Below are positions 8,010 through 16,901 of a stretch of DNA of 61,262 nt, piece by piece. Position 1 is the first letter of the stretch; each line of letters begins with the position of its first letter. Below the pieces are notes generated by a model. The model saw nothing but the letters and a program-made list of their open reading frames with translations, made no database searches and had not been told where the DNA came from. Source of the stretch: Microcystis aeruginosa NIES-4325 (GTDB lineage Bacteria; Cyanobacteriota; Cyanobacteriia; Cyanobacteriales; Microcystaceae); the NCBI RefSeq assembly GCF_008974145.1, contig NZ_BJKP01000022.1:1-61262 (forward strand), in the 5' to 3' direction. Both the position numbers and the translations under genes were made by a program.

Positions 8010-8705
8010 ATGCCAGAGCTTGCTGTACCATTAGAGCTTGATTTCACTAGCGAAACCTATAAATCAGCCTATAGTCGCATTAATGCCATCGTTATTGAAG
8101 GCGAATACGAGGCCAATAGCAATTATATTCAATTAGGAGAAATCCTCGCCGATAACAAAGAGGAGTTACACCGTCTGGCAAAAATGGAAAACCGTCACAT
8201 GAAAGGTTTTCAAGCTTGCGGCCAAAATTTGCAAATCACTCCTGACATGGATTATGCCAAAGAATTCTTTTCCTCTCTGCACAATAACTTCCAAATTGCC
8301 TACGCAGAAGGTAAGGTTGTCACCTGTTTATTAATCCAATCTTTGATTATCGAAGCTTTTGCGATCGCAGCCTATAATATTTATATTCCTGTTGCTGATC
8401 CCTTTGCCCGTAAAATTACTGAAGGCGTAGTTAAAGACGAATATTTACATCTCAATTTTGGCGAAGAATGGCTAAAAGCGAACTTTGAAACTGCTAAAGA
8501 GGAATTAGAAGCGGCAAATCGCGCTAATCTGCCCATTGTCTGGAGAATGCTCAATCAAGTCGAGGATGATGCTCGCGTCCTCGGGATGGAAAAAGAGGCC
8601 CTCGTGGAAGACTTCATGATTAGCTACGGGGAAGCTTTAAGCAATATTGGTTTCAGCACCCGTGATATCATGCGGATGTCTGCCTACGGATTAACTGCTG
8701 TCTAA
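8010..8705 (+). CDS. ado: Aldehyde deformylating oxygenase (alkane synthesis)
   Basis: 231 aa, exactly the cyanobacterial length. All six di-iron ligands of the ferritin-like four-helix bundle are in place: Glu32, Glu60, His63, Glu115, Glu144 and His147. Known: it converts C16/C18 fatty aldehydes with O2 and ferredoxin-derived electrons to C15/C17 alkanes plus formate, in the cytoplasm and at membranes. The substrate-producing reductase is the next gene. The two are separated by 146 bp containing a clear terminator, so they can be transcribed separately. Confidence in identity is very high. Confidence 0.97.
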   Translation: MPELAVPLELDFTSETYKSAYSRINAIVIEGEYEANSNYIQLGEILADNKEELHRLAKMENRHMKGFQACGQNLQITPDMDYAKEFFSSLHNNFQIAYAEGKVVTCLLIQSLIIEAFAIAAYNIYIPVADPFARKITEGVVKDEYLHLNFGEEWLKANFETAKEELEAANRANLPIVWRMLNQVEDDARVLGMEKEALVEDFMISYGEALSNIGFSTRDIMRMSAYGLTAV

Positions 8706-8739
8706 AGCTTGAGCGTCTAGATTTCTTTTTTCCCCTGCT

Positions 8740-8766
8740 GCCGCTCAACACAGAGCGGCTCTTTTG
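8740..8766 (+). terminator. Rho-independent terminator between ado and aar
   Basis: GCCGCTC (8740-8746) and GAGCGGC (8753-8759) form a 7-bp GC-rich stem with a six-base loop, followed by TCTTTTG. It sits 35 bp after the ado stop, indicating that aar has its own promoter in the roughly 85 bp that follow. Confidence 0.8.
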
Positions 8767-8851
8767 TGTATTATATTTAAGAGTCTTAACGATTTCTTAG
8801 CAATATCCTAATTTTTATCTAGTGCCATCTAGTTTAACGAAAGAACAATCA

Positions 8852-9871
8852 ATGTTTGGTCTTATAGGTCATCTTACCAGTTTAGAACACGCCCAATCGG
8901 TCGCCGACGATCTAGGTTATCCTGAATATGCTAACCAGGGATTAGATTTTTGGTGTGCTGCTCCCCCGCAAATTGTCGATGATTTTCATGTCACCAGCAT
9001 CACGGGGCAAACCATCACGGGTAAATACATCGAATCCTGTTTTTTACCAGAGATGTTGTCGAATCGTTGGGTAAAGTCGGCTATTCGTAAGGTGCTAAAT
9101 GCCATGGCACTCGCTCAAAAAAGTGATATCAACATCACCGCACTCGGCGGTTTTTCTTCAATTATTTTCGAGGAATTTAATCTCAAAGATAATCGACAGG
9201 TGCGGAATATCGAGCTAGATTTTGGCCGTTTTACCACCGGTAACACCCACACCGCTTACGTCATCTCCACTCAGGTAGAAACCCTCGCTGAAAAAATGGG
9301 CATCGATTTAGCTCAATCTACCGTTGTGGTTTGCGGGGCAACCGGAGATATCGGCAGCGCCGTTTGTCGTTGGTTAAATGAAAAAACCGATACAAAAGAA
9401 CTAATCTATGTGGCACGCAATCAAGAGCGTTTACAATCTCTGCAAGAGGAGTTAGGACGCGGTAAAATTCTTCCCCTAGAGGAGGCTTTACCCCTAGCTG
9501 ATATCATTGTTTGGGTGGCTAGTATGCCTAAAGGAGTGGAAATTGATGTGGATAAACTCAAACGCCCCTGCATTATTATTGATGGTGGTTATCCGAAAAA
9601 TTTAGGCATGGTATTAAATGCCCCCGATATTTCGGTGATTAAGGGCGGCATTGTCGAGCATTCCCTCGATATTGACTGGAAAATTATGAAAATCGTTAAT
9701 ATGGATATTCCCTCTCGTCAAATGTTTGCCTGTTTTGCTGAGGCGATTTTATTAGAGTTGGAGGGTTGGCAAACTAATTTTTCTTGGGGACGCAATCAAA
9801 TTACCGTCCCTAAAATGGAACAAATCGGCGCAGCTTCCCGCAAACACGGGTTTCAACCTTTGCTATTTTAA
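8852..9871 (+). CDS. aar: Long-chain acyl-ACP reductase (alkane synthesis)
   Basis: 339 aa from the ATG at 8852, where the protein begins [15 protein letters not shown] as expected. A GTG at 8822 would add ten unsupported residues. Seen: a nucleotide-binding [10 protein letters not shown] (from residue 162) for NADPH, and the catalytic Cys294 in MFACFAEA, which falls at the family's position only with this start. Known: it reduces acyl-ACP to fatty aldehyde through a thioester on that cysteine and supplies ado. A terminator separates it from ado. The 3' end is followed by the insertion-sequence remnant region. Confidence 0.96.
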   Translation: MFGLIGHLTSLEHAQSVADDLGYPEYANQGLDFWCAAPPQIVDDFHVTSITGQTITGKYIESCFLPEMLSNRWVKSAIRKVLNAMALAQKSDINITALGGFSSIIFEEFNLKDNRQVRNIELDFGRFTTGNTHTAYVISTQVETLAEKMGIDLAQSTVVVCGATGDIGSAVCRWLNEKTDTKELIYVARNQERLQSLQEELGRGKILPLEEALPLADIIVWVASMPKGVEIDVDKLKRPCIIIDGGYPKNLGMVLNAPDISVIKGGIVEHSLDIDWKIMKIVNMDIPSRQMFACFAEAILLELEGWQTNFSWGRNQITVPKMEQIGAASRKHGFQPLLF

Positions 9872-9997
9872 TTAATTTATCTAGAATGTCATTGGGTTCA
9901 TCCCACAACCCACTGCTAAGTTCAGCAATCAAAGAATCATCGATTGGCCTTGGATCCATCGCTTTTCTCTATGTTTTCAACCCATCAAGTCTATTTG

Positions 9998-10234
9998 CAG
10001 GGTAAGCGCATCTTAAAAATCCTTGACAAAATGAACTTTATGTGAGTTGCTTACCCAGAGAGCGATTCAGGAATATTTGAGGAGAATTTGCCATCTCAAT
10101 TGTTAAGCAAAAATTGACCAAATGGGTCGATTTCGCAACTATTCTGATTGACTGGTATCACTTGAAATGCCCACACAGCAAACGGATCAAAAAATTGGTC
10201 AATTGTCAATAGCGTTTGAGATGCTCTCACCCTG
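9998..10234 (+). mobile_element. ISKra4-related MITE, copy 1
   Basis: A 237-bp non-autonomous element with imperfect terminal inverted repeats: left CAGGGTAAGCGCATCTTAAA and right, read inward, CAGGGTGAGAGCATCTCAAA (16 of 20 matching). By eye it is about 90 percent identical to the second copy at 49504-49733. One interior frame encodes TILIDWYHLK, a trace of an ISKra4 transposase, so it is probably an internally deleted derivative. I see no target duplication here. Its right end abuts an ISAs1 remnant. Confidence 0.75.
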
Positions 10235-10628
10235 AATCATCCGACTCTTTATACTCAGATCAAAAACTGGTTTGAGCAAGCTCAAGCACATCAATTTGAT
10301 GGTATTCAATTTAGTTATGATTACCGTCTGGAAAAAGGTCATCATCGCCTCGAAAAACGTTGGTGCGGGGCTGGTACCCTTAGAAGCTTTCGGCGGTCTT
10401 TATCAACAAGCTCAATGGCTAGGACTTCAAAGTATTATCATGGTTAAACGAGTTCGTCATCTTTGGAATAAAACCACTTGTGAAGTCCAATTTTATCTCA
10501 GTTCTCTCCCTGCTGATGCTCAAAAAATAGGTAATGCTATCCGACGTAGTCTGGCACAAAAAAGTAAACGGGCGGCCATGGATAATAACTATATGATGGC
10601 TGTGCTGAAAGCCTTTTGTCAAGCCTAA
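10235..10628 (+). pseudogene. ISAs1-family transposase remnant
   Basis: Two frames together recover an ISAs1 transposase. The first reads YTQIKNWFEQAQ, then FDGIQFSYDYRLEKGHHRLEKR. After a frameshift near 10370 the second continues with WLGLQSIIMVKRVRH and FYLSSLPADAQKIGNAIR, the conserved ISAs1 core. It then jumps straight to a C-terminal end (KRAAMDNNYMMAVL), so the DDE-containing segment in between has been deleted. The N-terminal third is missing. It cannot encode a working transposase. Confidence 0.75.
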
Positions 10629-10647
10629 TTGAGATGCTCTTACCCTG
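10629..10647 (+). repeat. Solo ISKra4-type terminal repeat
   Basis: TTGAGATGCTCTTACCCTG matches the right end of the two MITE copies almost exactly. It begins where the ISAs1 remnant ends, so the ISAs1 piece is sandwiched between two ISKra4-type right ends (10215-10234 and here). Confidence 0.6.
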
Positions 10648-11120
10648 ACATGATGGTATCTAGAATTTATTTGGTCAGATAGGAGAGAAACAGGAAAGAA
10701 TTGAAATATTGGATTGGTATCATTTAATCGAAAACCTCTATAAAGTTGGCGGGTCATTCCAGCGAATTGAGGAGGTAAAATGTTTTCTATGGAAGGGGGA
10801 AGTGGACGCGGTTATCTCTTGTGCGCGAAGGATGGTCAGAGCCGCAAGTGGAGAATTTTATTACTTATTTGAACAAGCATAAACATCGAATTGTCAATTA
10901 TGGTTATTTGCAGGCGGAGGGCATTTCCATTGGCTCTGGCTCCGGGTCATCAAAAATTAAACAAATTGCTCATCGTCTTAAAATTACTGGTGCAAGTTGG
11001 GAATCTGGTAATGTACTGCAAGTCCTTCTTCATCGCTGTGCTTATCTAAATGGTTGCCTTTTTTAACTTTTTTATTGATCTCATTAAGCATTTCTAGTTA
11101 TTGCAAAGGTGAGATGCTCC
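10648..11120 (+). pseudogene. ISKra4-family transposase remnant with decayed right end
   Basis: The first frame reads ILDWYHLIENLYKVGGSF and then FLWKGEVDAVI, ending near 10878. A shifted frame continues with NFITYLNKHKHRIVNYGYL, ISIGSGSGSSKIKQIAHRL and VLLHRCAYLNG, ending at 11066. These are the conserved C-terminal blocks of ISKra4 transposases, with the family's GSGxxES replaced by GSGSGSS. The N-terminal half is missing. GGTGAGATGCTCCCA near 11106-11120 looks like a shortened version of the MITE terminal repeat, linking MITE and transposase. Confidence 0.8.
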
Positions 11121-11255
11121 CAATTTAATCTCTCTAAACGAACACCTGTTCTCACTGGCTTATATGTAAAGTTTTGTGTAGAAGCTCAACATTTCTGAAT
11201 TGTGGTATACTGCGACTTGTGGCAGCCTTTTAATATTTATAATCAAAAACTATAG

Positions 11256-12296
11256 ATGTTTACTTCATACGCTCAGAACTTTGAAGATGTAATTCTCAAT
11301 CGAATTTTTAAAGATAAAGAATCGGGTTTCTATATCGATATCGGAGCGCACCATCCCGTTTACGATTCAGTTACAAAAGCTTTTTACGACCGAGGTTGGC
11401 GGGGTATAAATGTAGAACCCGTACGGGATTTTTTTGAACTCTTACAGCGAGATAGACCCCAAGATGTTAATTTAAACTTAGCGGTTGGCGAGCAAAAAAC
11501 AACACTTGAATTTTTCGAGTTACAGGGTAGTGGTTTTTCAACACTCGATAGGAATATCGCCATCAAACTAGCTGCCGAGAGGCAATTAGCTCTATCTTGT
11601 TACGAGGTAAGCGTTACTACCCTCGCCGAAATTTGCCAGAAATATGGCTCTATTGCCATTGATTTTCTTAAGATCGACGTAGAAGGATGGGAAGAGCAAG
11701 TAATAGCGGGAAACGATTGGGACACTTTCAGACCTACCGTAATTATTATTGAAGCGACTATTCCTAATTCTACCGTTCGTCGTGAGACTAATATTGCCAG
11801 TTTTTTAGAGGAAAAAAGCTATGATTTAGTTTATTTTGACGGATTAAATGATTATTACCTAGCGAAAGAATCTAGTCAATTTAGATTTCATTTTCAAACT
11901 CCTCCTAACGTCTTCGATAATTTTAGTCTTTTTAGAATTAAAGATTTAACCGATCAAACGATTCTTCTAAATAAAAGTATACAAGAACGGGATAGAGAAA
12001 TAACCATATTAAACCAATGTTTGGAAGACGAACGATTTGAATCTCAACGTCTATCTCGAGCGCTAAAAAAACTAAAATTGTTTAAAGATGAGCAGGTCAA
12101 ATACTATCAAATCAAAGAAAGTGAACTACAAATACTAATATCTCAACTGAACCACAAGATTCTAGATTTAGAAGCCTTAAAAACTGATTTATACCAAGCC
12201 CAAGAGAAAATTTTAGCCATGGAAAGTAGTAAATTTTGGAAACTTAGATCTTTTTGGTTCCGCTTGAGAAAACGACTGGGAATCTCTGGGGATTAA
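11256..12296 (+). CDS. FkbM-family SAM-dependent methyltransferase with C-terminal coiled coil
   Basis: 346 aa. Residues 1-220 are an FkbM methyltransferase domain: YAQNFEDVIL, the SAM-binding YIDIGAHHPVYDS (about residues 26-38), WRGINVEPV, and IDFLKIDVEGWEEQVI. From about residue 230 to 330 the protein is a charged heptad-rich coiled coil (QERDREITILNQ and onward), a common appendage in cyanobacterial surface-glycan proteins. Known: FkbM enzymes O-methylate sugars or polyketides. The glycosyltransferase gene follows 117 bp later on the same strand, so a role in capping or decorating a cell-surface polysaccharide is a fair inference. Codon use is AT-rich compared with the core genes. Confidence 0.88.
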   Translation: MFTSYAQNFEDVILNRIFKDKESGFYIDIGAHHPVYDSVTKAFYDRGWRGINVEPVRDFFELLQRDRPQDVNLNLAVGEQKTTLEFFELQGSGFSTLDRNIAIKLAAERQLALSCYEVSVTTLAEICQKYGSIAIDFLKIDVEGWEEQVIAGNDWDTFRPTVIIIEATIPNSTVRRETNIASFLEEKSYDLVYFDGLNDYYLAKESSQFRFHFQTPPNVFDNFSLFRIKDLTDQTILLNKSIQERDREITILNQCLEDERFESQRLSRALKKLKLFKDEQVKYYQIKESELQILISQLNHKILDLEALKTDLYQAQEKILAMESSKFWKLRSFWFRLRKRLGISGD

Positions 12297-12413
12297 ATAA
12301 TATAACAAAACTTGATTGCGACAGAAAAAAATTTAGCAATATATGAAATTTTGAATTGACAGAGTCAAGAAATAATAACAAACCAATTAATTTTTTGCAC
12401 AAGGAAACTACAA

Positions 12414-14846
12414 ATGAGTCAAGAACTAGAGATGAAGGTCGAGTCCAATTTATCTTCATTTGCCAGCGGTCAAAATCAAAAAACATTGGCAATTATCACA
12501 ATTTGTTCTAATAACTATTTCCCTTACGCTAGAGTTTTATTTTCCTCTTTGCGTCGCTATCATCCAGAAGCAGCCCTATTTTTATGCCGAGCCGACAATA
12601 AATCAAACCTAGAATTAGGTATCGAAGGGGTCAAAATTATTGAGGTACAAGATTTAGATATACCTAATTTTTTTGATTTTGCTTTTCGGTACGATATAAT
12701 GGAGTTTAACACAGCAGTTAAACCATTTGTAATACGACTACTGTTGGAAAAATGGGATTTTGGGCGAGTCATTTATCTGGATCCTGATATCGAGTTATTT
12801 GCCCCGATGACCGTTGTTATTGAAGCACTCGCAAAAGGTGCGGATTTTGTTTTAACTCCCCACATCACTGCACCAGCCGAAACGGATTACTATCCAGACG
12901 ATATCGCAATGATGAGGTCTGGAATTTATAATCTCGGCTTTTTGGCCGTTAGTAACAGTGAGTCTACTCTAATTTTTCTTCATTGGTGGGGGAGACGACT
13001 AAGATTTTACTGCTTAAATCAAATTGACAGGGGGATTTTTGTCGATCAAAAATTTATCGACCTACTACCGAGTTTCTGCGAGCGGGTGAAAATTTTACGC
13101 CATCCTAATCTTAATGTCGCCTATTGGAATTTATGGCAACGTAATTTAGAAAAAACTCCAGAAGGATGGCGAGTTAACGGAGAACCTTTAATCTTCTTCC
13201 ATTTTAGTGGAATCGACGTTAAAAGTCATGCCCGTCTTTCCAAGCACACCTCTAGGTATAAAGAGAATTTAGAACCTGTTCTACAAAATTTAATCTCCTA
13301 CTATATCGCTCAGTTAAAACAATTTGGCATTAAGGAAATTCAAATGCTGGATTACGGTTACGGTAGTTTTAGCAATCAAGTTCCGATCACTAATCTGATG
13401 CGATGGTGCTATAGAGAAATCGAGGAGACTTGGGTAGATAATCCCTTTCAAACTTTCCATAAATTTCTCAATGAACCCTACTGGCAAGGTGCTGCAAAAG
13501 GCCTATATCCTTTGACTAATTTAATGTACTATTTTTGGGCGAAAGAGTCCAATCTACAGAAGCTATTCGATCTAGACGATCCCGATGGACGAAAAAATTA
13601 CGCTAAATGGTTTATTCAAAACGCCACCGAGCACCGCATTGATGAATATTTTGTGTCTCCCATTCTCGATCGCTTTGCCGAACAATTTAGCTTACCCCGC
13701 TCGTCTTCATCTCGCCGTCCCATCGATCCAAGCGAATGTGATGTTTGTGTTATCGGCTACCTTAAAGCAGAGATGGGAGTGGGACAAGCGGGACGATCGG
13801 TTTTGAAAAGTTTGGCGACGACTGGGGCGAAAGTCCAGGGCTTTAACGTATCCGTCAATGTGACCGCCCGTCAATCCGATCGCTCTGTTGCGTCGCTTCT
13901 CTCGTCCATACCCGATGCCCGCGTACAGATTTACTCGGTTAATGCCGATCAACTCGCCGTCGTTTCCGAGGCAGTTGCCCCGTTATGCCAACGATCGCCC
14001 CAGTATCGAATTAATATGCCTTTTTGGGAAATCAGTCGGTTTCCCAGTGATTGGATCGCTTCCTATGGAGACTTCGACGAGGTTTGGGCTCCCACGCGCT
14101 TTATCCAAGCGAGTGTACAGGGAACTTTAGACCTGCCAGTTGTTTGGATGCCGCCTGCCGTTGCCTTAACGGATTTCGAGTCGGTCGATCGAAGTCAATT
14201 TAACCTTCCTGCGGAGGCTTTTCTGTTCCTGTTCAACTTCGATTTTTCCTCCTACTCAACACGCAAAAACCCCCTGGCCGTGATCGAGGCTTACCGCCTC
14301 GCTTTTCGTCGTCGTCCCCTCAAAGTTGCCACTGCTCTGGCGATCAAAACAATGGGACGGGATGCGGACGGAAAGAATTTAGAACTACTCTTAAAAATGA
14401 CCGAGGAAGAATCAGACATCATTATTATTAACGAGCAAATGACTTACAGCGAAGTCCTTAGTCTAATGAATTGCTGCGATTGTTATGTCTCGCTACATCG
14501 CTCGGAAGGATTCGGTTACACTTTGGCGGAAGCCATGCTACTCGGCAAACCAGTGATCGCCACCGATTATTCTGGAACGAGAGACTTTGTCGATCAAACC
14601 ACTGCGTTTCCAGTCAAGTATAGATTGAAATCCCTCGAAAGGGATGACTACCCTTTTGGGGAGGGACAGAAATGGGCTGACCCCGATCTCGACCATGCGG
14701 CCTGGCTGATGCGGAGAGTTATTGAAGATGAACCCGATACTGGCAGAATCGCCCTCGCAGGAAGACACAAAATTCAAAGTACCTATTCTCCTGATCTGGT
14801 CGGTCAACGCTATCTCGATCGCCTCCGAAAAATCGGTGTTCTTTAG
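12414..14846 (+). CDS. Two-domain glycosyltransferase (GT-A-like N-terminus, GT4-like C-terminus)
   Basis: 810 aa. The N-terminal third resembles a GT-A sugar-nucleotide transferase: AIITICSNNYFPYARVL at the start, then VIYLDPDIELFAPM with a DxD-like metal-binding acidic cluster near residue 122, and later IFFHFSGID. The C-terminal half is GT-B/GT4-like: DVCVIGYLKAEMGVGQAGRS opens the domain near residue 443, and LHRSEGFGYTLAEAMLLGKP with the EGFG...E nucleotide-sugar motif lies near residue 695. Two transferases in one chain could add two successive sugars. It follows the FkbM gene, suggesting one surface-glycan locus. The start at 12414 has AAGGAAAC upstream. Substrates are unknown. Confidence 0.85.
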   Translation: MSQELEMKVESNLSSFASGQNQKTLAIITICSNNYFPYARVLFSSLRRYHPEAALFLCRADNKSNLELGIEGVKIIEVQDLDIPNFFDFAFRYDIMEFNTAVKPFVIRLLLEKWDFGRVIYLDPDIELFAPMTVVIEALAKGADFVLTPHITAPAETDYYPDDIAMMRSGIYNLGFLAVSNSESTLIFLHWWGRRLRFYCLNQIDRGIFVDQKFIDLLPSFCERVKILRHPNLNVAYWNLWQRNLEKTPEGWRVNGEPLIFFHFSGIDVKSHARLSKHTSRYKENLEPVLQNLISYYIAQLKQFGIKEIQMLDYGYGSFSNQVPITNLMRWCYREIEETWVDNPFQTFHKFLNEPYWQGAAKGLYPLTNLMYYFWAKESNLQKLFDLDDPDGRKNYAKWFIQNATEHRIDEYFVSPILDRFAEQFSLPRSSSSRRPIDPSECDVCVIGYLKAEMGVGQAGRSVLKSLATTGAKVQGFNVSVNVTARQSDRSVASLLSSIPDARVQIYSVNADQLAVVSEAVAPLCQRSPQYRINMPFWEISRFPSDWIASYGDFDEVWAPTRFIQASVQGTLDLPVVWMPPAVALTDFESVDRSQFNLPAEAFLFLFNFDFSSYSTRKNPLAVIEAYRLAFRRRPLKVATALAIKTMGRDADGKNLELLLKMTEEESDIIIINEQMTYSEVLSLMNCCDCYVSLHRSEGFGYTLAEAMLLGKPVIATDYSGTRDFVDQTTAFPVKYRLKSLERDDYPFGEGQKWADPDLDHAAWLMRRVIEDEPDTGRIALAGRHKIQSTYSPDLVGQRYLDRLRKIGVL

Positions 14847-15227
14847 ACGCTATCGATAACCTTTTTGTTCAGGGTAACCGCACGTTGATTGAGTTCTGAA
14901 ATTCTGAGAAGTTGGCCTAAAATTCGATGGCTAACTCAGGCTTGTGTCTGAACCGATCACCAACATCTCTAGCTCTTGTATCGCTCTTCCGGGAGTCTTA
15001 GGAGAACCATAATCTTCTCCAATTTCTTACAACTAAACAAGAATTAAAAATGCTAGAATGAGAGTGAGGATGAAAGGTGATTTACGAGATTCGCTGGGAT
15101 TGTTAAAGGGCTTAAACTGCGGAGGTATCTTCGAGCGAACACAACCCAAAGTCAGGCGGGTTTTTGTAAATCTTTACAACGGTTTATAACAATTAAAGTC
15201 CGAATCGATAAGTCGGGGAGGATCGCC
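14847..15227. other. Intergenic stretch with transposon-end-like sequences
   Basis: 381 bp without a gene. Near 14868 CAGGGTAACCGCACGTTGA is a degenerate match to the left end of the ISKra4-related MITE. Near 14977 TATCGCTCTTCCGGGAGTCT resembles the terminal repeat of the element proposed at 19075-19277. Both are likely relics. The 3' end should hold the promoter of the next gene; GTCGGGGAGGATCGCC gives it a good ribosome binding site. Confidence 0.4.
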
Positions 15228-16355
15228 ATGAGGATTTCTAATGCTGTATTACTAATACCTAACCTTGAGGTTCAAGAGGAGGTTCCCGACCTCGTAAACA
15301 TTAACGGGTTAACCCCTTACCAGGTGATCGATGATTTCAGCGGACAAGATATTGGTCAGCCCGAGGATGGGGTAACTCCCGTCCCGTCAGTAGAATCTGA
15401 CAGCGGACTAATCCAAGGGTCAGAAAAACTGGTTAGCGTTGCCGCGACCTTTCAAAACCCGATTCAATTTCCTCTGACGATAAACTCATTGGATGACCAG
15501 TCGATCAGAGGGGGGGATGATAAACAAGTTCAGCCTGATCACTCTGCTCAAGAAGTTTTTGATGGTGGTGGGATCACTGCGTCGCCAGTATTGATGGCCT
15601 TCGACAATCAGGATGACTCTTCTCTGATGGAGGCTCAGGAAGCTAGTGTCATGAGGGTGGATACCGCCGTGGCGGCCACAATCCCGGTGGCAGTGCCCTT
15701 TACTCCAGTTTTGCCGCCAGCTGCGATCCCGGTGACAGTGCCCTTTACTCCAGTTTTGCCACCAGTAACTCAACCGATTACGATTTCTCCACCTAGAACT
15801 ATTACTATTGGCGGACAAACAGTTGTTGTCGATCAACAACTGGTTAGTTCTGCGGTGAACGCTTTGTTTGCCTCGGTGAGATTTATGGAACAAGACCAAT
15901 TATTGAACAATCCGGTTGTCCGTTTCTCTAATCAAAACGTTCCTGGAACTCATTTCTATAGTGCTAGTGCCGATGAGGTTACGAATGTTGTATTGAACTA
16001 TCCAGAATTTCAATTAGATGGCATTGCTTTCCTCGTTGGCATCCAACCGGGAGACAATCTCTTACCTGTTCATCGCTTTGCCAATCAAAACGTCCCTGGA
16101 ACTCACTTCTACACTGCCAGCGAGGTGGAAAGACAAAATGTCGTCGCCAACTACCCGGAATTTCGCTACGATGGCATCGCCTATTACGTCTTCGACACGA
16201 CTGCTAATCTCGGAACCGATGTACATCGTTTCTCGAATCAGACCGTCCCCGGAACCCATTTCTATACCGCTAGTCAGGCGGAATACCAAAACGTCCTGGC
16301 GAACTATCCTCAGTTTCGTTACGACGGCATAGCTTACGAGGTGAACATTTTGTAA
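15228..16355 (+). CDS. Protein with three C-terminal DUF5648-like repeats
   Basis: 375 aa. The first 150 residues are acidic and unrecognised. Residues 151-180 contain a perfectly phased 15-residue repeat (IPV.VPFTPVLPP twice; 45-bp DNA repeat at 15681-15770). Three copies of a roughly 45-residue unit then fill residues 227-375: VHRFANQNVPGTHFYTAS, a following ERQNVVANYPEFRYDGIAYYV, and so on. This is the DUF5648 pattern (RF.N...GTHFYTAS.E...V...P.F..DGIA). Known: such repeats occur in secreted or surface-bound bacterial proteins. No classical signal peptide is visible, so type I secretion or cell-surface display is only an inference. The next large gene carries the same triple repeat. Confidence 0.8.
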   Translation: MRISNAVLLIPNLEVQEEVPDLVNINGLTPYQVIDDFSGQDIGQPEDGVTPVPSVESDSGLIQGSEKLVSVAATFQNPIQFPLTINSLDDQSIRGGDDKQVQPDHSAQEVFDGGGITASPVLMAFDNQDDSSLMEAQEASVMRVDTAVAATIPVAVPFTPVLPPAAIPVTVPFTPVLPPVTQPITISPPRTITIGGQTVVVDQQLVSSAVNALFASVRFMEQDQLLNNPVVRFSNQNVPGTHFYSASADEVTNVVLNYPEFQLDGIAFLVGIQPGDNLLPVHRFANQNVPGTHFYTASEVERQNVVANYPEFRYDGIAYYVFDTTANLGTDVHRFSNQTVPGTHFYTASQAEYQNVLANYPQFRYDGIAYEVNIL

Positions 16356-16901
16356 ACATCCGAGATAAATTGCTAAATCGCGTCAGATTCAAATCTCAGT
16401 GGGGGCAAAGTTACTGCCCCTACTCCGTAGTATAGATAGTGGCGATTTACTATCTAAAACTCAGCCGTGTTGCATAAATATTAAATGTTTATTGTGGTAG
16501 GGGCTTTTGGTTGGACAGGGTTGTTACACTGGGAATGTAGCAAATATCTTCAAACTCAGGAGGTGATTTCCTCCATGTGCGCTACATCATTTCCTTCTTT
16601 GGACATTCACGCAATCGCCAGCGAACCAGTCGCTGTCAACATCAGTCTAGAAGCTCCCCCCCTCGGTCCCCGAAACTGGCTGGACGGGGTTTTTACTCGC
16701 TACCGGTTGCGCTCGATTTCTGACTCGCTACTGGAGTAGGGTTATTGAGTTTCACATCTCAAAGGAAACGCTATAGCACCCTCGAGTTTGAGATGGGAGA
16801 AGATTATAGCGGTTCTCGTATCTGTGCGGCACACTTAAACCTTTGCTGATTAAGTTGTTCAGGATCGGGAATGTACCTCTTGTGAATCAGAAACGCTATA
16901 T
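16356..16901. other. Intergenic stretch between the two repeat proteins
   Basis: 546 bp. A short plus-strand frame at 16485-16739 is open, but its product matches nothing I know and it has no ribosome binding site, so I do not call it. AGGAGGTGATTTCCTCC at 16559-16575 is a small inverted repeat. The 160 bp before 16902 should include the promoter for the next gene. Confidence 0.4.

Noticed and set aside
9872-9972. Minus-strand ORF starting MDPRPIDDSLIAEL between aar and the MITE
   Set aside because: It is about 49 codons, overlaps the 3' end of aar and has no ribosome binding site; the antitoxin-like look is probably chance.
10272-10628. 118-aa ORF as an independent gene
   Set aside because: Its frame mixes out-of-frame and in-frame parts of an ISAs1 transposase; treated as a pseudogene.
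16485-16739. 84-aa ORF between the two DUF5648-like genes
   Set aside because: No ribosome binding site, no recognisable features and an unlikely amino-acid composition.
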